Below, one piece after another: positions 8,123-17,896 of a DNA stretch of 64,000 bases. Positions within the stretch are counted from its first letter, which is position 1, and the number at the start of each line of letters is the position of its first letter. This DNA is from Halosimplex aquaticum (lineage in GTDB: Archaea > Halobacteriota > Halobacteria > Halobacteriales > Haloarculaceae), in NCBI RefSeq assembly GCF_028747785.1, contig NZ_CP118158.1, positions 372,001 to 436,000 of the forward strand, given 5' to 3'. Position numbers and translations under genes: made by a program. Below the pieces are notes generated by a model. The model saw nothing but the letters and a program-made list of their open reading frames with translations. It was not told where the DNA came from and did no database searches.

Positions 8123-9700
8123 TTAGCTCGCGGAGATGACGTCGTCGATGCGGACGATCATCGTCGCGGCCTCGGCGGCGCTCTCGACGGCCTCGTGCTT
8201 GACGGCGGCCGGGTCGAGCACGGCCAGCTCGATCGGGTCGTCGATGACGCCGGTCTGGCCCTCGGAGATGATGCCGGCGATGCCTTCGGTCTCGTGTTCG
8301 GCGCGCAGGTCGACCAGCGCGTCAATGGGGTCCATGCCGGTGTTCTCCGCGAGCGTGCGCGGCAGCACGTCGACGGCGTCGGCGAACGCCTCGACGGCGA
8401 GCTGCTTGCGGCCCTCGATGCTGGCGGCCTCGCTGCGGATGTAGTCGGCGACCGCGATCTCGGTGGCGCCGGCGCCGGGGACGACGCCGCCCTTGTCGAG
8501 GGCGGCCGTCACGACGTCGAGCGCGTCGCCGAGGACGCGTTCGAGCTCGTCGGTGACGTGCTCGGTGCCACCGCGGGCGAAGACGGTGACGGACTGGCCG
8601 GCGTCGCCGTCCTCGACGAAGGTGACGTACTCGTCGCCGTACTTCTCGACGGAGATCGAACCGGCCGAGCCCAGGTCGTCGGCTTCGAGTTCCTGGACGC
8701 CCGCGGCGCGGGAGAGGCCGGTCGCGTAGGCGAGTTCCTCGCCCTCGTCGTCGCCGACCTCGAAGGCGGCGACGTCGTTCTTCGCGAGGATGGCGGCGAC
8801 CTGGTCGGCGACGTCGCCGTCGACGAACAGCACGTCGACGCCCAGGTCGATGACGTGCTCGGCGTAGCCGCGCAGCTCGTTCTCCTCGGCCTCGATGGCG
8901 GTGTTGAGGTCGTCGACGCTGGAGACGTTGTACTCGGCGTCGATGTTGGCCTCACGGACCTCGATGTCGTCGTCGACGAAGGCGATCTGCGGGTCCTGGA
9001 AGTTCCGGGGCATGTTGTCGTGGACCGGCTCCTCGTCGATGAGGACGCCGTCGACGAGTCGGGTCGCCGACGAGGACGAGCCCGTCTGCGTGTAGACCGC
9101 GATGTTGTCGCGGGAGACGCCGTCGTCGTCGTCGACGCGGCGGACGGCGTCGACGACGACCTCGGCGAGGCGCTCGGCGGAGACGTCGCCGGTGCCCTTG
9201 CCCGTCATGCTGGAGCGAGCGACGGTCTCGAGGAGCTCGTCGTCGAGTTCCTCGTCGAGCGTGACCTCGTCGATGGCCTCGTGGGCCAGCGAGAGCGCCT
9301 GGTAGTACCCCTCGACGATGGTCGTCGGGTGGACGTCGTCGTCGAGGAGGTCCTCGGCCTGCGAGAGGAGCTCGCCCGAGAGCACCGCCGCGGTGGTGGT
9401 GCCGTCGCCGACCTCGCTCTCCTGGGTCTCGGCGACCTCGGAGATCATCTGCGCGGCCGGGTGTTCGATGTCCATCTCGTCCAGGATGGTGGCGCCGTCG
9501 TTCGTGATGACGACGTCGCCGCTGTCCGAGACGAGCATCTTGTCCATCCCGCGGGGACCGAGTGTGGTCCGTACCGCCTCGCTGACGGCCTTCCCGGCGG
9601 TGATGTTGGAGCTCTGGGCGTCCTTGCCCTGCGTGCGATCACTGTCCTCGTTGAGGATGAACATCGGCTGTCCACCCATGCGTCGCTGGCCAGATGACAT
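8123..9700 (-). CDS. Thermosome (group II chaperonin) subunit, short-tailed type
   Basis: This is an ATP-driven protein-folding subunit of the archaeal chaperonin. NDGATIL near residue 67 and GDGTT at 98-102 are the nucleotide-binding motifs, and GKGTGD and [13 protein letters not shown] are typical later motifs. At 525 residues it is shorter than the roughly 560-residue alpha/beta type subunits: it stops at [11 protein letters not shown] and lacks the Gly/Met-rich tail. That fits the CCT3-like third subunit of haloarchaea. It is monocistronic, with a strong AT-rich promoter about 40 bp upstream. The exact start is uncertain because a second ATG occurs at MGGQPMFIL, 7 codons in. Confidence 0.93.
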   Translation of the reverse strand: MSSGQRRMGGQPMFILNEDSDRTQGKDAQSSNITAGKAVSEAVRTTLGPRGMDKMLVSDSGDVVITNDGATILDEMDIEHPAAQMISEVAETQESEVGDGTTTAAVLSGELLSQAEDLLDDDVHPTTIVEGYYQALSLAHEAIDEVTLDEELDDELLETVARSSMTGKGTGDVSAERLAEVVVDAVRRVDDDDGVSRDNIAVYTQTGSSSSATRLVDGVLIDEEPVHDNMPRNFQDPQIAFVDDDIEVREANIDAEYNVSSVDDLNTAIEAEENELRGYAEHVIDLGVDVLFVDGDVADQVAAILAKNDVAAFEVGDDEGEELAYATGLSRAAGVQELEADDLGSAGSISVEKYGDEYVTFVEDGDAGQSVTVFARGGTEHVTDELERVLGDALDVVTAALDKGGVVPGAGATEIAVADYIRSEAASIEGRKQLAVEAFADAVDVLPRTLAENTGMDPIDALVDLRAEHETEGIAGIISEGQTGVIDDPIELAVLDPAAVKHEAVESAAEAATMIVRIDDVISAS

Positions 9701-9734
9701 GGTTGAGTTTCATCTAATTCATCGTAAGCGGTTC

Positions 9735-9744
9735 TATATAAAAT
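9735..9744 (-). promoter_or_regulatory. Thermosome TATA box
   Basis: On the minus strand the region reads AATTTTATATAG, a near-consensus haloarchaeal TATA element about 35-40 bp before the chaperonin ATG. It predicts a short 5' leader. Confidence 0.65.
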
Positions 9745-9813
9745 TTTCCAAGCCGGACCCGGAACGACCGCCAGCGGTGTGGCAGGTGCCCCCACTCGAA
9801 GGCGCGGGAAGCG

Positions 9814-9821
9814 TTTATATA
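9814..9821 (+). promoter_or_regulatory. Orphan rightward TATA box
   Basis: TTTATATA in a GC-rich spacer faces right, away from the chaperonin gene. The amidohydrolase at 9973 appears to have its own TTTTAACC element near 9943, so this promoter would give either a long leader or a separate short RNA. No convincing ORF begins about 25 bp downstream. Confidence 0.4.
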
Positions 9822-9972
9822 GGATGAGCGTGGCCGGGGCGTCGCCGTCGTATTCGGACGCGAGAAAGCGGCGAGCGGACTCGTGGGCGTCACCGGATCC
9901 GGATGCCGGTCCCGACCGTCACCTCGCTCGCTCCGACAACCGTTTTAACCAGCTACGCACATGGTAGGGTGA

Positions 9973-10794
9973 ATGCTGGAGTTGGAGCACGGGTTCCGGG
10001 TGGTCGACGTGCACGCGCGCCTCGAGCCGGACGAGGACCGGCGGCAGCGCGAGGGGCTGGGCGACCCCGAACGGCTGGAGCGGGAGATGCACCAGGCGGG
10101 CGTGGTGCGGTCGCTGGTCTTTCCCAGCGGGCGCGACGGCAACTACCTCGCCGCCAACAACGCCGTCGCGCGGATGAGCGTCGGCCGGCCGTTCGTGGCC
10201 GTCGCCCGGATCAACGGCGCCCGCGACCCCGCGGACACGCCCGTGGCGACGCTACGTAACCTCACCGCCCACCGCACCGACGACCACACCTCCCCCGCAG
10301 ACGTCGAGCAGTACGCCTACGACGACCGTTTCGTCGGGTTCAAACTCCACCCCGCGCGCGACGGCCTCCCCGACGAGGAGGTCCTCGAACAGTTGGCCGA
10401 GGCGGGACTGCCCGTCATCGTCCACGGCGGCCGCGGGTTCGGCCCGGACGCCGTCGAGGCGACGCTCCTCCAGTACGACTTCCCGGTCGTGCTCGCGCAC
10501 TTCGGCGGGCACCCGCTCGACCGCGAACTGATGGCGACGAGCATCGACCTGCTCGACCGCTCGACGTCGCTGTACCTCGACACGAGTTTCGTCCGCTACC
10601 GCGACCCCCTCGAACGGGCGATCCGGGAGCACCCCGACCGCGTGCTGTTCGGCAGCGGGTCGCCCGCCGCCCACCCCAACGTCGCGGTCATGGAGGTCCT
10701 CACGCTGGACGTGCCCGAAGACGCGATGCGGAAGGTCTTCTCGAACAACCCCGGGCGCGTCTTCGACGCGCTCTCGCCGGCGGGCGGCCCGTAG
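9973..10794 (+). CDS. Amidohydrolase-like TIM-barrel protein, degenerate metal site
   Basis: The 273-residue protein follows the amidohydrolase-2 plan: a first strand (VVDVHARLEP), then FKLHP, IVHGG, LAHFGG and, near the end, LFGSGSP and FSNNPGRVF. In active members the first strand reads DxHxH and the last metal ligand is an Asp in a TDxP-like motif. Here the second His of the first motif is Arg and the late Asp is Ser. It may bind a single metal, use another chemistry, or be non-catalytic. A TTTTAACC element about 27 nt before the ATG suggests a leaderless transcript. The substrate is unknown. Confidence 0.7.
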   Translation: MLELEHGFRVVDVHARLEPDEDRRQREGLGDPERLEREMHQAGVVRSLVFPSGRDGNYLAANNAVARMSVGRPFVAVARINGARDPADTPVATLRNLTAHRTDDHTSPADVEQYAYDDRFVGFKLHPARDGLPDEEVLEQLAEAGLPVIVHGGRGFGPDAVEATLLQYDFPVVLAHFGGHPLDRELMATSIDLLDRSTSLYLDTSFVRYRDPLERAIREHPDRVLFGSGSPAAHPNVAVMEVLTLDVPEDAMRKVFSNNPGRVFDALSPAGGP

Positions 10795-10841
10795 CGGTCG
10801 CTGGTCGCGCGAGTCGTCGCAGGCACGAGCCAGGAGAACGG

Positions 10842-11744
10842 TTATCGGCGGTCGTAGACGGCGACCGGCCGGTCAGAGCGGGCCGACCGTCCGTAGGGAT
10901 TGCGCCGCGTGGATCGGTCGAGCAGTCGCGCCCAGGCGCCGTCTTTCGATCCGATAGTGAGTCCCGAGATCACGTCGCGGCCGGTGCCGAGCCAGCCCGA
11001 CGGGGTGGCGTCGCCGCGCGCGACGTCCCGGAGCGAGCCGAGCGCGTCGCGGCCGGCGTAGGCGACCAGTCGCGCGGCCACGCGCGGGCGGACGCCGTAG
11101 TTCTTCACGAGGCGGTAGGCCAGCGAGCGGTACTTCCAGCCGGGGTCGGTCTCCGGGCCGCCGCCGTCGGCGCCCACCTCGCGGGCGACGCCCATCCCCG
11201 GCGCCCACGTCACCGAGAAGTCCATCGCGGCGAGGCGATGGGCGCCGTCGCGGGCGCTGCCGATCTCGAGGTACTCGTCGAAGCCGTCGAGCGCGTCGAG
11301 CGCCGAGCGCGAGAAGGCCACGTTACCGCCGTTGAAGTAGGTGATCTCCCGCCCGGCGAGCGCGTCGGACTCGACCTCCTCGGTCGTCATGCCGCCGCGG
11401 AGCTGCTCGTGGACCGGGCCGGACACGACGTCGGCCCCGTCTAGTTCGTCCGTGAGCGCGTCGTACCACTCGTCGGTGACCGACAGCCCCTGGTCGACGA
11501 GCGCGACGACGTCGCCGGTGGTCTGTTCGATGCCGGCGTTGCGCGCGGCCGTGACGGTCCGGTCGGCGACCTCGACGAGCACGTCCACGTCGTCGCGCTC
11601 GCGGACCATCCCGGTCGTCCCGTCGGTCGAGGGGCCGTTCACGACCACGATCTCGGCCGCGGGCACGTGGTCGGCCAGCGCGTCGAGCGTCCGGGCGAGT
11701 TGCTCCCGGCCGTCGAGCGTCGGGACCACCACCGAGAGCTGCAT
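10842..11744 (-). CDS. Family 2 glycosyltransferase
   Basis: The 300-residue protein opens with LSVVVPTLDGREQLARTL, a GT-A fold N-terminus, followed by VVNGPSTDGT and ARNAGIEQTTGDVVALVDQG. The last stretch is where the nucleotide-sugar binding DxD usually lies; here it reads VDQG, so the metal motif is modified. FNGGNVAFSRSALDALDGFD is the usual acceptor-side motif. It probably transfers a sugar to a lipid or protein glycan. I chose the ATG at 11742-11744 because CTTTTATACG lies about 26-32 bp upstream, which fits a leaderless mRNA; a longer in-frame extension has no family similarity. Confidence 0.85.
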   Translation of the reverse strand: MQLSVVVPTLDGREQLARTLDALADHVPAAEIVVVNGPSTDGTTGMVRERDDVDVLVEVADRTVTAARNAGIEQTTGDVVALVDQGLSVTDEWYDALTDELDGADVVSGPVHEQLRGGMTTEEVESDALAGREITYFNGGNVAFSRSALDALDGFDEYLEIGSARDGAHRLAAMDFSVTWAPGMGVAREVGADGGGPETDPGWKYRSLAYRLVKNYGVRPRVAARLVAYAGRDALGSLRDVARGDATPSGWLGTGRDVISGLTIGSKDGAWARLLDRSTRRNPYGRSARSDRPVAVYDRR

Positions 11745-11766
11745 ACAGACCGTAGCAGACTCGACG

Positions 11767-11776
11767 CGTATAAAAG
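11767..11776 (-). promoter_or_regulatory. TATA box of the glycosyltransferase gene
   Basis: On the minus strand it reads ACTTTTATAC, about 26-32 nt before the ATG, so transcription should begin at or next to the start codon. Confidence 0.55.
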
Positions 11777-11834
11777 TCGTGGGACAAACGGGGTGGCTGA
11801 CACGCCCGTCAGCCGCCAACCGCGCGAGCGGCCG

Positions 11835-12545
11835 TCACTCGACGGTCGCGTTCCAGTAGGAGATAGAGGCCAGGCGGTCGCCCAGCGGCGTGCGGTCGAC
11901 CGCCTCTTCGACCCGGCGGAACGCCTTCGCGACGCCGCCGGGGAGCTTGCGGTAGAGGCCGAAGGGGACGACGAACTCGTGGGTCTCGTCGACGAGGCGG
12001 AGCTTCGCGGCGTCGAGCATGCCGTCGACCTCGCGGCGCGAGTAGAGCCGCGAGCCCATCGGGAGCGCCCAGTTGTACAGCGACCGTCCCGAAGAGCGAT
12101 TGTAGGTCTCGAAGACGACCTGGCGCTTGGAGACGCGAGCCATCTCGCGGAGGTACTCCTCGGGGGTGTCCGCGAGGTGGAAGAATCGGATGGCGAAGAC
12201 GGCGTCGAAGTGGTCGTCGGGGAACGGGAGCCGCGCGGCGTCGCCGCGCATGAACTCCAGGTGGTCGTCGACGCCGGCCTCTCGCGCCTTCGCGCGGCCC
12301 TCCCCGAGCATCGGCGCCGAGATGTCGAGTCCGACGACGTCCGCGCCCTGCTGGGCCAGCATCACCGAGAACCGACCGGTGCCGCAGGCGATCTCGAGGA
12401 TCTTCTTGTCTCCGACGGGCGCGAGCGCCTCCCCGACCGCTTCCTTCTCCAGCTGGTCGGTGAGCCGGCCCCCACCGCGGGAGAAGCGCTTGTCCTCGTA
12501 GGACTCGACGACAGTTTCCTGCTGGTACCACTCCTTGCCCTTCAC
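11835..12545 (-). CDS. Class I SAM-dependent methyltransferase
   Basis: The GTG start gives 236 residues beginning MKGKEWYQQETVVESYEDKRF, matching the usual N-terminus of this haloarchaeal family; an upstream ATG at 12575 would add 10 residues. An AT-rich CTCTTTTGG block about 28 bp before the GTG supports this start. Motif I is ILEIACGTGRFS, followed by VVGLDIS with the acidic ribose-binding residue and FDAVFAIRFFHL for motif II/III. It resembles UbiE/COQ5-like small-molecule methyltransferases. The substrate is unknown. The gene lies 90 bp upstream of the glycosyltransferase on the same strand. Confidence 0.82.
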   Translation of the reverse strand: MKGKEWYQQETVVESYEDKRFSRGGGRLTDQLEKEAVGEALAPVGDKKILEIACGTGRFSVMLAQQGADVVGLDISAPMLGEGRAKAREAGVDDHLEFMRGDAARLPFPDDHFDAVFAIRFFHLADTPEEYLREMARVSKRQVVFETYNRSSGRSLYNWALPMGSRLYSRREVDGMLDAAKLRLVDETHEFVVPFGLYRKLPGGVAKAFRRVEEAVDRTPLGDRLASISYWNATVE

Positions 12546-12624
12546 GATACGGGAATTTCCCCCGTGTGGGACCAAAAGAGTACTGAAAGCGGTCGCGCCG
12601 TACGGTTGCGGGCCCGAACGGCCG

Positions 12625-13026
12625 TCAGGACGTGTAGACCTCCCCCGGCCGGATCTCGACGATGACGCGAGCGCCCGGGTCGGCGTCGTAGTTCGGGTAC
12701 TCGTCGACGCCCATGTACCGGCCGGCGAGTTCGTCGATGTGGTCTCTGGCGCCCTCCTCGGTCAGCGCCGTCACTTCGCCCGTCACCGAGCAGTAGCGAT
12801 AGGGGTCCTCGGGATCGACCATGCTCACGCCGACCTTCGGGTTCCGGCCGACGTTGCGCTCTTTCCGCCGGCCCCGCGCCGTGTTGACGAGCACCCGGTC
12901 GGCCTCCGGGTCGTAGTCGATCCAGACGGGCGTGACGTGCGGGAAGCCTTCGGGCGTCATCGTCGCGAAGTGCGCGAACGTCTGTTTCTCGAACAGGTCG
13001 TGGTACGACTCCGGGATGGACGTCAT
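12625..13026 (-). CDS. PPOX-class (F420/FMN-dependent) flavin-fold protein
   Basis: The 133-residue protein has the split-barrel pattern of pyridoxamine-phosphate-oxidase-like proteins: FAHFATMTPEGFPHVTPVWI, RVLVNTARGRRKERNV and YCSVTGEV. These match the short Rv1155-like group that binds F420 or FMN and reduces small molecules. F420 is plausible because haloarchaea make it, but the cofactor cannot be decided here. It is divergent from the HTH gene at 13220. Confidence 0.82.
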   Translation of the reverse strand: MTSIPESYHDLFEKQTFAHFATMTPEGFPHVTPVWIDYDPEADRVLVNTARGRRKERNVGRNPKVGVSMVDPEDPYRYCSVTGEVTALTEEGARDHIDELAGRYMGVDEYPNYDADPGARVIVEIRPGEVYTS

Positions 13027-13219
13027 ACCCGATCGACGGCCCCCAGGGCCGAAAGGCCTCGGTCGGTGGCCGACCGTCTGGGGCCGGCCCGCCGAACGTG
13101 CCGCTGTGCGACGATCTACTCGGAGTACGTCCGAAAATACAAGGGCACCTTATACGCTTTGGACAATTTGGTCATCCATATAGCCAACTTTTACCAGTAC
13201 CCTCAAGAGAAGCTCAGGC

Positions 13220-13492
13220 ATGAGTACGACCATAGACGAGCCGAACGCGGACGAGCGGCTGGGCGAGGCGGAGTTCCGCGAGCGCCTGCGCGAACTCCCC
13301 CCGAGCGCGAAGCTGGTGGCGAAAGTGCTGGAGACCGACGCGCCGCTGTCGCAGGGACAGCTAGCCGAGGAGTCGCTGCTGCCGGACCGGACCGTCCGCT
13401 ACGCGCTGAACAGACTCGAAGACGAGGAGCTGGTCGGGTCGCGACACAGCTTCCACGACGCGCGAAAACAGGTCTACTTCCTCAACAACTGA
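13220..13492 (+). CDS. Small MarR-like winged-helix protein
   Basis: The 90-residue protein has an acidic start followed by one winged helix-turn-helix (LPPSAKLVAKVLETDAPLSQ, then DRTVRYALNRLEDEELV and a short wing ending QVYFLNN). This matches a small DNA-binding family widespread in haloarchaea. AT-rich blocks at 13146-13155, 13176-13185 and 13189-13198 precede it; the last lies about 26 nt from the ATG. The promoter region is the least GC-rich stretch locally, so binding by other factors is likely. The target is unknown. It converges with the proteasome genes. Confidence 0.8.
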   Translation: MSTTIDEPNADERLGEAEFRERLRELPPSAKLVAKVLETDAPLSQGQLAEESLLPDRTVRYALNRLEDEELVGSRHSFHDARKQVYFLNN

Positions 13493-13528
13493 GCGCGGTC
13501 GGTCGACCGACCGCGGAGACCCGTCGCC

Positions 13529-14255
13529 CTACCGCTGGGCGTACGCGTCTTCGGTCTCGTCGAAGTTCTCTATCTCGACGCCGTCGCCGGTGACAGTCGC
13601 CACGTAGACGCCGTTGCCGGAGCCGGTGTCGCGCTCGCTGGCCGCCTCGACCGCCCGAACCGCCAGATCGCGGGCGTCGTCGAGGCTCATCTCGCGGTCG
13701 TACACGCCCTCGATAGCCCCGTGAGCGAGTTGCATCCCGGAGCCGGTGACCGTGTAGTCGTCCTTCATGACGCCGCCCGCGGGGTCGATGGAGTAGACGT
13801 GCGAGCCGTCCTCGTCGACGCCGCCGAGGATCGGGTTGATGGCGAACCACGGGCCGCCGCGGGCGAAGTTGCCCGCCAGCGTCGCCAGCGCGTGCATGCT
13901 GATGGGCTCGCCCTTCCGGACCTCGTAGAGGTCGGCCTCCGAGCGGAGCGTCCGGATGAACGACTGTGCGCCGCCCACGGAGCCAACGAGCGTCAGCACG
14001 CCGGTCGGGTGGATCTGCTCGACCTTCTGGACGGACTTGTTCGAGACGAAGCGACCGCCCAGCGAGGCGCGCATGTCCGTCGCCACGACGACGCCGTCCT
14101 CGGTCGAGATGCCGACCGTGGTCGTCCCGGTCTTGTTGACCGAGTCGTCGTCGCGCGCCTGCGCGTCGCCGCCCGCGCCGTCGAACTGTCCCGCGTCGAG
14201 TTCGGGCGCGGTCGGGTCGCCGATCGCGTCGGCGCCGGTCAGGGGGTCGGTGAAT

Positions 14256-14263
<8 letters not shown>
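13529..14263 (-). CDS. psmB: 20S proteasome beta subunit
   Basis: This is the catalytic subunit of the archaeal proteasome. The ATG at 14261-14263 starts a 244-residue precursor (MSRFTDPLTG). The propeptide ends at KTG, and autocleavage before Thr47 exposes the nucleophile of mature TTTVGIS. Lys and Asp partners follow in MRASLGGRFVSNK. GSGMQLAHG and GSGNGVYVA are typical C-terminal motifs. The start overlaps the end of psmA by 8 bp, so translation is probably coupled. Confidence 0.96.
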
Positions 14264-14990
<727 letters not shown>

Positions 14991-15140
14991 AGTGTGCGTC
15001 ACTGAGTCAGCGTGACTAACATCAAGTTAGGGGCTCGGATATAAGAACCTTTCTGTGGTTTCGGGGTGGCTCGTATCGCGGTTGTCCGGTTCCACTCTAC
15101 GGTCTTTGCATCCGCGCCGAGCGAAGCGAGGCGCGGTCCC

Positions 15141-15183
15141 CCGGACGCAAGGGAGCGGAGCGACCGCCGCGTCCGGCTTTTTT
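15141..15183 (+). terminator. Hairpin followed by a T tract (rightward)
   Basis: CCGGACGC at 15141-15148 pairs with GCGTCCGG at 15169-15176 and is followed by six T residues at 15178-15183. It looks like an intrinsic terminator for a rightward transcript, yet both flanking genes run left. It lies in a spacer rich in GAGCGNAGCGA-type low-complexity sequence. Confidence 0.35.
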
Positions 15184-15200
15184 CACCCATGTTTTTGGTC

Positions 15201-15223
15201 GGGGGTCGCCTGCGGCGACCCCC
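15201..15223. repeat. Perfect 10-bp hairpin with 3-nt loop
   Basis: GGGGGTCGCC and GGCGACCCCC are separated by TGC, just downstream of the pth2 stop codon. On the minus strand the pth2 stop is followed by a CTTTTTC tract (about 15230-15235) and then this hairpin, so together they probably end the pth2 transcript before psmA. Confidence 0.5.
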
Positions 15224-15240
15224 CGGCGAAAAAGATGGTC

Positions 15241-15579
15241 TCAGTAGAGCGAGAGGTCGCCGGTCACCTTGTCGACGAGGTCGTCGCGGGCGGGACCGAC
15301 GGCGAGCGCGCTGGCGGTGCCGGGTTCCAGTTGCGTGTGGCCGGCGTCGCGGACGACGGCGTGGGGGAGGCCCTCCCGTTCGGCCTCGTCGGCGAGTTCG
15401 AACAGCTGGGACTCGCTGTCGGCCTGCAGGACGACCTTCTTCTGGCCGCTGCCCTTCCACTCGTTCTTCGCCTGCCGGTCGGCGTCCTCGACGGCCATGA
15501 GGGAGGCGTGGGCGACCTGCGCGGCGAGTTTCCCCTCACCCATCCCGAGGTCCGCCCGGGCGACGATGGCCTGCTTCAT
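15241..15579 (-). CDS. pth2: Peptidyl-tRNA hydrolase 2
   Basis: The enzyme releases tRNA from peptidyl-tRNA dropped by ribosomes. The ATG at 15577-15579 gives 112 residues, the usual archaeal Pth2 length, starting [34 protein letters not shown] carries the conserved Lys and His region, and [19 protein letters not shown] is the C-terminal signature. It lies upstream of psmA on the same strand but with terminator-like sequence between them. Confidence 0.95.
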   Translation of the reverse strand: MKQAIVARADLGMGEGKLAAQVAHASLMAVEDADRQAKNEWKGSGQKKVVLQADSESQLFELADEAEREGLPHAVVRDAGHTQLEPGTASALAVGPARDDLVDKVTGDLSLY

Positions 15580-15767
15580 GGCTCGACCGACGGCGGGGGC
15601 GCGTATCTGCCTTTTCATCGCTCGCGTGGATTCCCACGGTCGAACCGCGAAGTACTTGTCGCTCCAGTGACGGCTCTCCGGCCGTCCCATGCTCGCCGCC
15701 CTCCGCGACCTCCTGACGGACCACGAGAGCCGTAACGACCTTGCCGCTCGCGGCGGCAGTGGGGACG

Positions 15768-16529
15768 ATGCGGATCGGAATCCAGCCCTACACGATCAGC
15801 GCTATCGACGAACCGCTCCCCGCCAAACTCGGCCGGATCGCCCGCGCCGGCTACGAGGGGGTCGAACTCGGCCCCGACGCGAACACCGACGCGGTCCACG
15901 AGGCGCTCGACGCCAGCGACCTCGCCGTGTCGAGCGTCGGCTCCGGGCTCGACGCGCTCGACGACGACCTCGACGCCCACGTCGCGGCGTGCGAGGGCTT
16001 CGACACGGACAACGTGGTCGTCATGTGGATCGACCCCGAGCACTTCGAGACCCGCGAGGCCGTCGAGTCGACCGCCGAACGGCTCGACGCCGCCGCGGAC
16101 CGCCTCGCCGACCGCGGGCTCCGACTCCACTACCACAACCACGACCACGAGTTCACGGACCTGGGCGAGACGACCGGCTACGAGGCGCTCGTCGACGCGA
16201 CCGACGCCGTTCGGTTCGAGGTCGACGCGGGCTGGGCGGGCGTCGGCGGCGTCGACCCGGCGGCGCTGCTCGGCGACATCGGCGACCGCGTCTCGCTCGT
16301 CCACCTCAAGGACATGGACTTCGACTCCGGCGAGTTCGTCATGTTCGGCGAGGGCGACCTCGACGTGGCCGAGACGGTCGCGGCGGCCCGCCGCATCGAC
16401 GCCGAGTGGGGGCTCTTCGAGAACGACGAACCGGTCGACCCCGTCGCCGAGCCCTCGCACGCGTCGATCCTGCTCGACGAACACACCGGTCACCTCGGTC
16501 GGCGCGAAACGCGCACCGACGGCGATTGA
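15768..16529 (+). CDS. Sugar phosphate isomerase/epimerase-like TIM barrel
   Basis: The 253-residue protein begins [18 protein letters not shown]. It has the xylose-isomerase-like barrel pattern: GYEGVELG, then [11 protein letters not shown] with metal-ligand-type residues, [23 protein letters not shown] and a C-terminal WGLFENDE. These fit IolE/Hyi-like isomerases and epimerases. The substrate is unknown and no sugar pathway gene is adjacent. I chose the ATG at 15768 because the 9-residue upstream extension has no family match. Confidence 0.82.
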   Translation: MRIGIQPYTISAIDEPLPAKLGRIARAGYEGVELGPDANTDAVHEALDASDLAVSSVGSGLDALDDDLDAHVAACEGFDTDNVVVMWIDPEHFETREAVESTAERLDAAADRLADRGLRLHYHNHDHEFTDLGETTGYEALVDATDAVRFEVDAGWAGVGGVDPAALLGDIGDRVSLVHLKDMDFDSGEFVMFGEGDLDVAETVAAARRIDAEWGLFENDEPVDPVAEPSHASILLDEHTGHLGRRETRTDGD

Positions 16530-16627
16530 ACCCCGTTCGAGTCGGGCGGTTCGTCCCCGAGAAGTCGCCGACCATGCGATAGCAGAAACAAGGTTTTCAT
16601 GGGAGGCGGGAGTCGCCCACGCTACTC

Positions 16628-17803
16628 ATGGTCCTCCGCCGCTCCAGCGTCGCGGCTGCTCTCTCCGACGCGCTCCCCGACAGAACCTGGCAACGGGACG
16701 CCGCGCTCGTCTTCCTCGTCGCGCTCGTCCTGCGGGCGTGGGTCTGGTCGAACAAGGGCACCATGGTCGTCCGGGACGCCACCCGCTACGTGACGTGGTG
16801 CAACGAGTTCTCGCTCGGGACGCTCTTCGGCACACGCGCGCTGGTCTACTCCGGCTACTGGCTCCCCTACTGCGGCTGGCTGCGCGCCACGGGCGAGTAC
16901 GTCCACGGCTGGGTCGGCGTCCAGATCGGCCTCTCGGCGCTGTCCTGTGTCCTCGTCTACGCGACGGCTCGTCACCTCGTCGGACGCTCCGCGGGAATCG
17001 TCGCCGGCGGCGCGCTCGCCGTCCAGTGGGAGGTGTACCGCTGGGCCGTCCGCCCGCAGTCGGAGTTCATGCTGACGTTCGCCCTCGCGCTGGCGCTGTG
17101 GCGCCTCGCCCACTACCACACGACGCCGACGACGCGAAACCGCGTGCTCGCCCTCGGAACCCTCGGATTCGCCGCGCTCGTCCGGCCCAACGGCCTGCCG
17201 ATCGTCGCCGCGTACTTCCTGTACGACCTCCTGCCGTCGACCAGCGACCACCGGCTGAACCTGGGGTTCCCCGCGAAGGTGAACTTCGCGCTCGTCGCCG
17301 GCTTCGCCGCGGCCATCGCCTACCGCCTGCAGTTCGGCTGGGCGAAGGGATCGATGCTCTACCACTGGCGGAAGGGGATCATCATCACGCCAGACCGGTT
17401 CGTCTACGACTACACCCCCGCCTCCGCGAGCGGCGTCGTCGACTTCTTCGTCGCCAACGCCGAACACGTCGTCGCCATCGCGGTCCTGCGCGGCCTGTGG
17501 TTCTTCTCGCCGGTCATGCCCGGGTGGTCCACCGGGCACGCGCTGCGGGCCGGCCTCACGCTCACGCCGCTGCTGGTCCTCGCCGCGCTGGGGATCGGCG
17601 CGGCCGCGGCCCGCGAGCAGTGGGACCTGCTCGTGCTGTGGGGGACGCCGCTGGTCGCGGTGGTCGTCACGGCGATGGGCATCTGGGTCGCCGGCTGGCG
17701 CAACTTCCTCGGCCCGGCCGTGGTCGTCTACTGCCTGTTCGCGGGCTACTACGTCTCGCTGACCGACTGGCCGCGCAAGGCGCGAGCGCTCACCCGAACG
17801 TAG
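16628..17803 (+). CDS. Multi-pass membrane protein, probable lipid-linked-sugar glycosyltransferase
   Basis: The 391-residue protein has about 9-10 hydrophobic segments and an early loop with RDATRYV after the first helix. This resembles GT39/GT83-type transferases, which use a dolichyl-phosphate sugar donor and carry an acidic residue in the first outer loop. WEVYRWAVRPQSEF and ALVRPNGLPIVAAYFLYD match the 'RP(N/E)' motif of these families. It probably adds a sugar to lipid or protein at the outer membrane face. No partner genes are adjacent; the next membrane glycosyltransferase is at 20.5 kb. Confidence 0.65.
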   Translation: MVLRRSSVAAALSDALPDRTWQRDAALVFLVALVLRAWVWSNKGTMVVRDATRYVTWCNEFSLGTLFGTRALVYSGYWLPYCGWLRATGEYVHGWVGVQIGLSALSCVLVYATARHLVGRSAGIVAGGALAVQWEVYRWAVRPQSEFMLTFALALALWRLAHYHTTPTTRNRVLALGTLGFAALVRPNGLPIVAAYFLYDLLPSTSDHRLNLGFPAKVNFALVAGFAAAIAYRLQFGWAKGSMLYHWRKGIIITPDRFVYDYTPASASGVVDFFVANAEHVVAIAVLRGLWFFSPVMPGWSTGHALRAGLTLTPLLVLAALGIGAAAAREQWDLLVLWGTPLVAVVVTAMGIWVAGWRNFLGPAVVVYCLFAGYYVSLTDWPRKARALTRT

Positions 17804-17896
17804 CCGCCGATCCGCCCCACTCGGACGCGGTCGACCTCCGCTCGGGGAGCCGCTGACAACCGTGATGTTTTACCCCGAGCGGGCAGAGAAACCTGT

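Noticed and set aside
9824..9967. 48-codon ORF after the orphan TATA box
   Set aside because: Its ATG lies inside the expected promoter spacing, before the predicted transcript start, and the product has no coding character.
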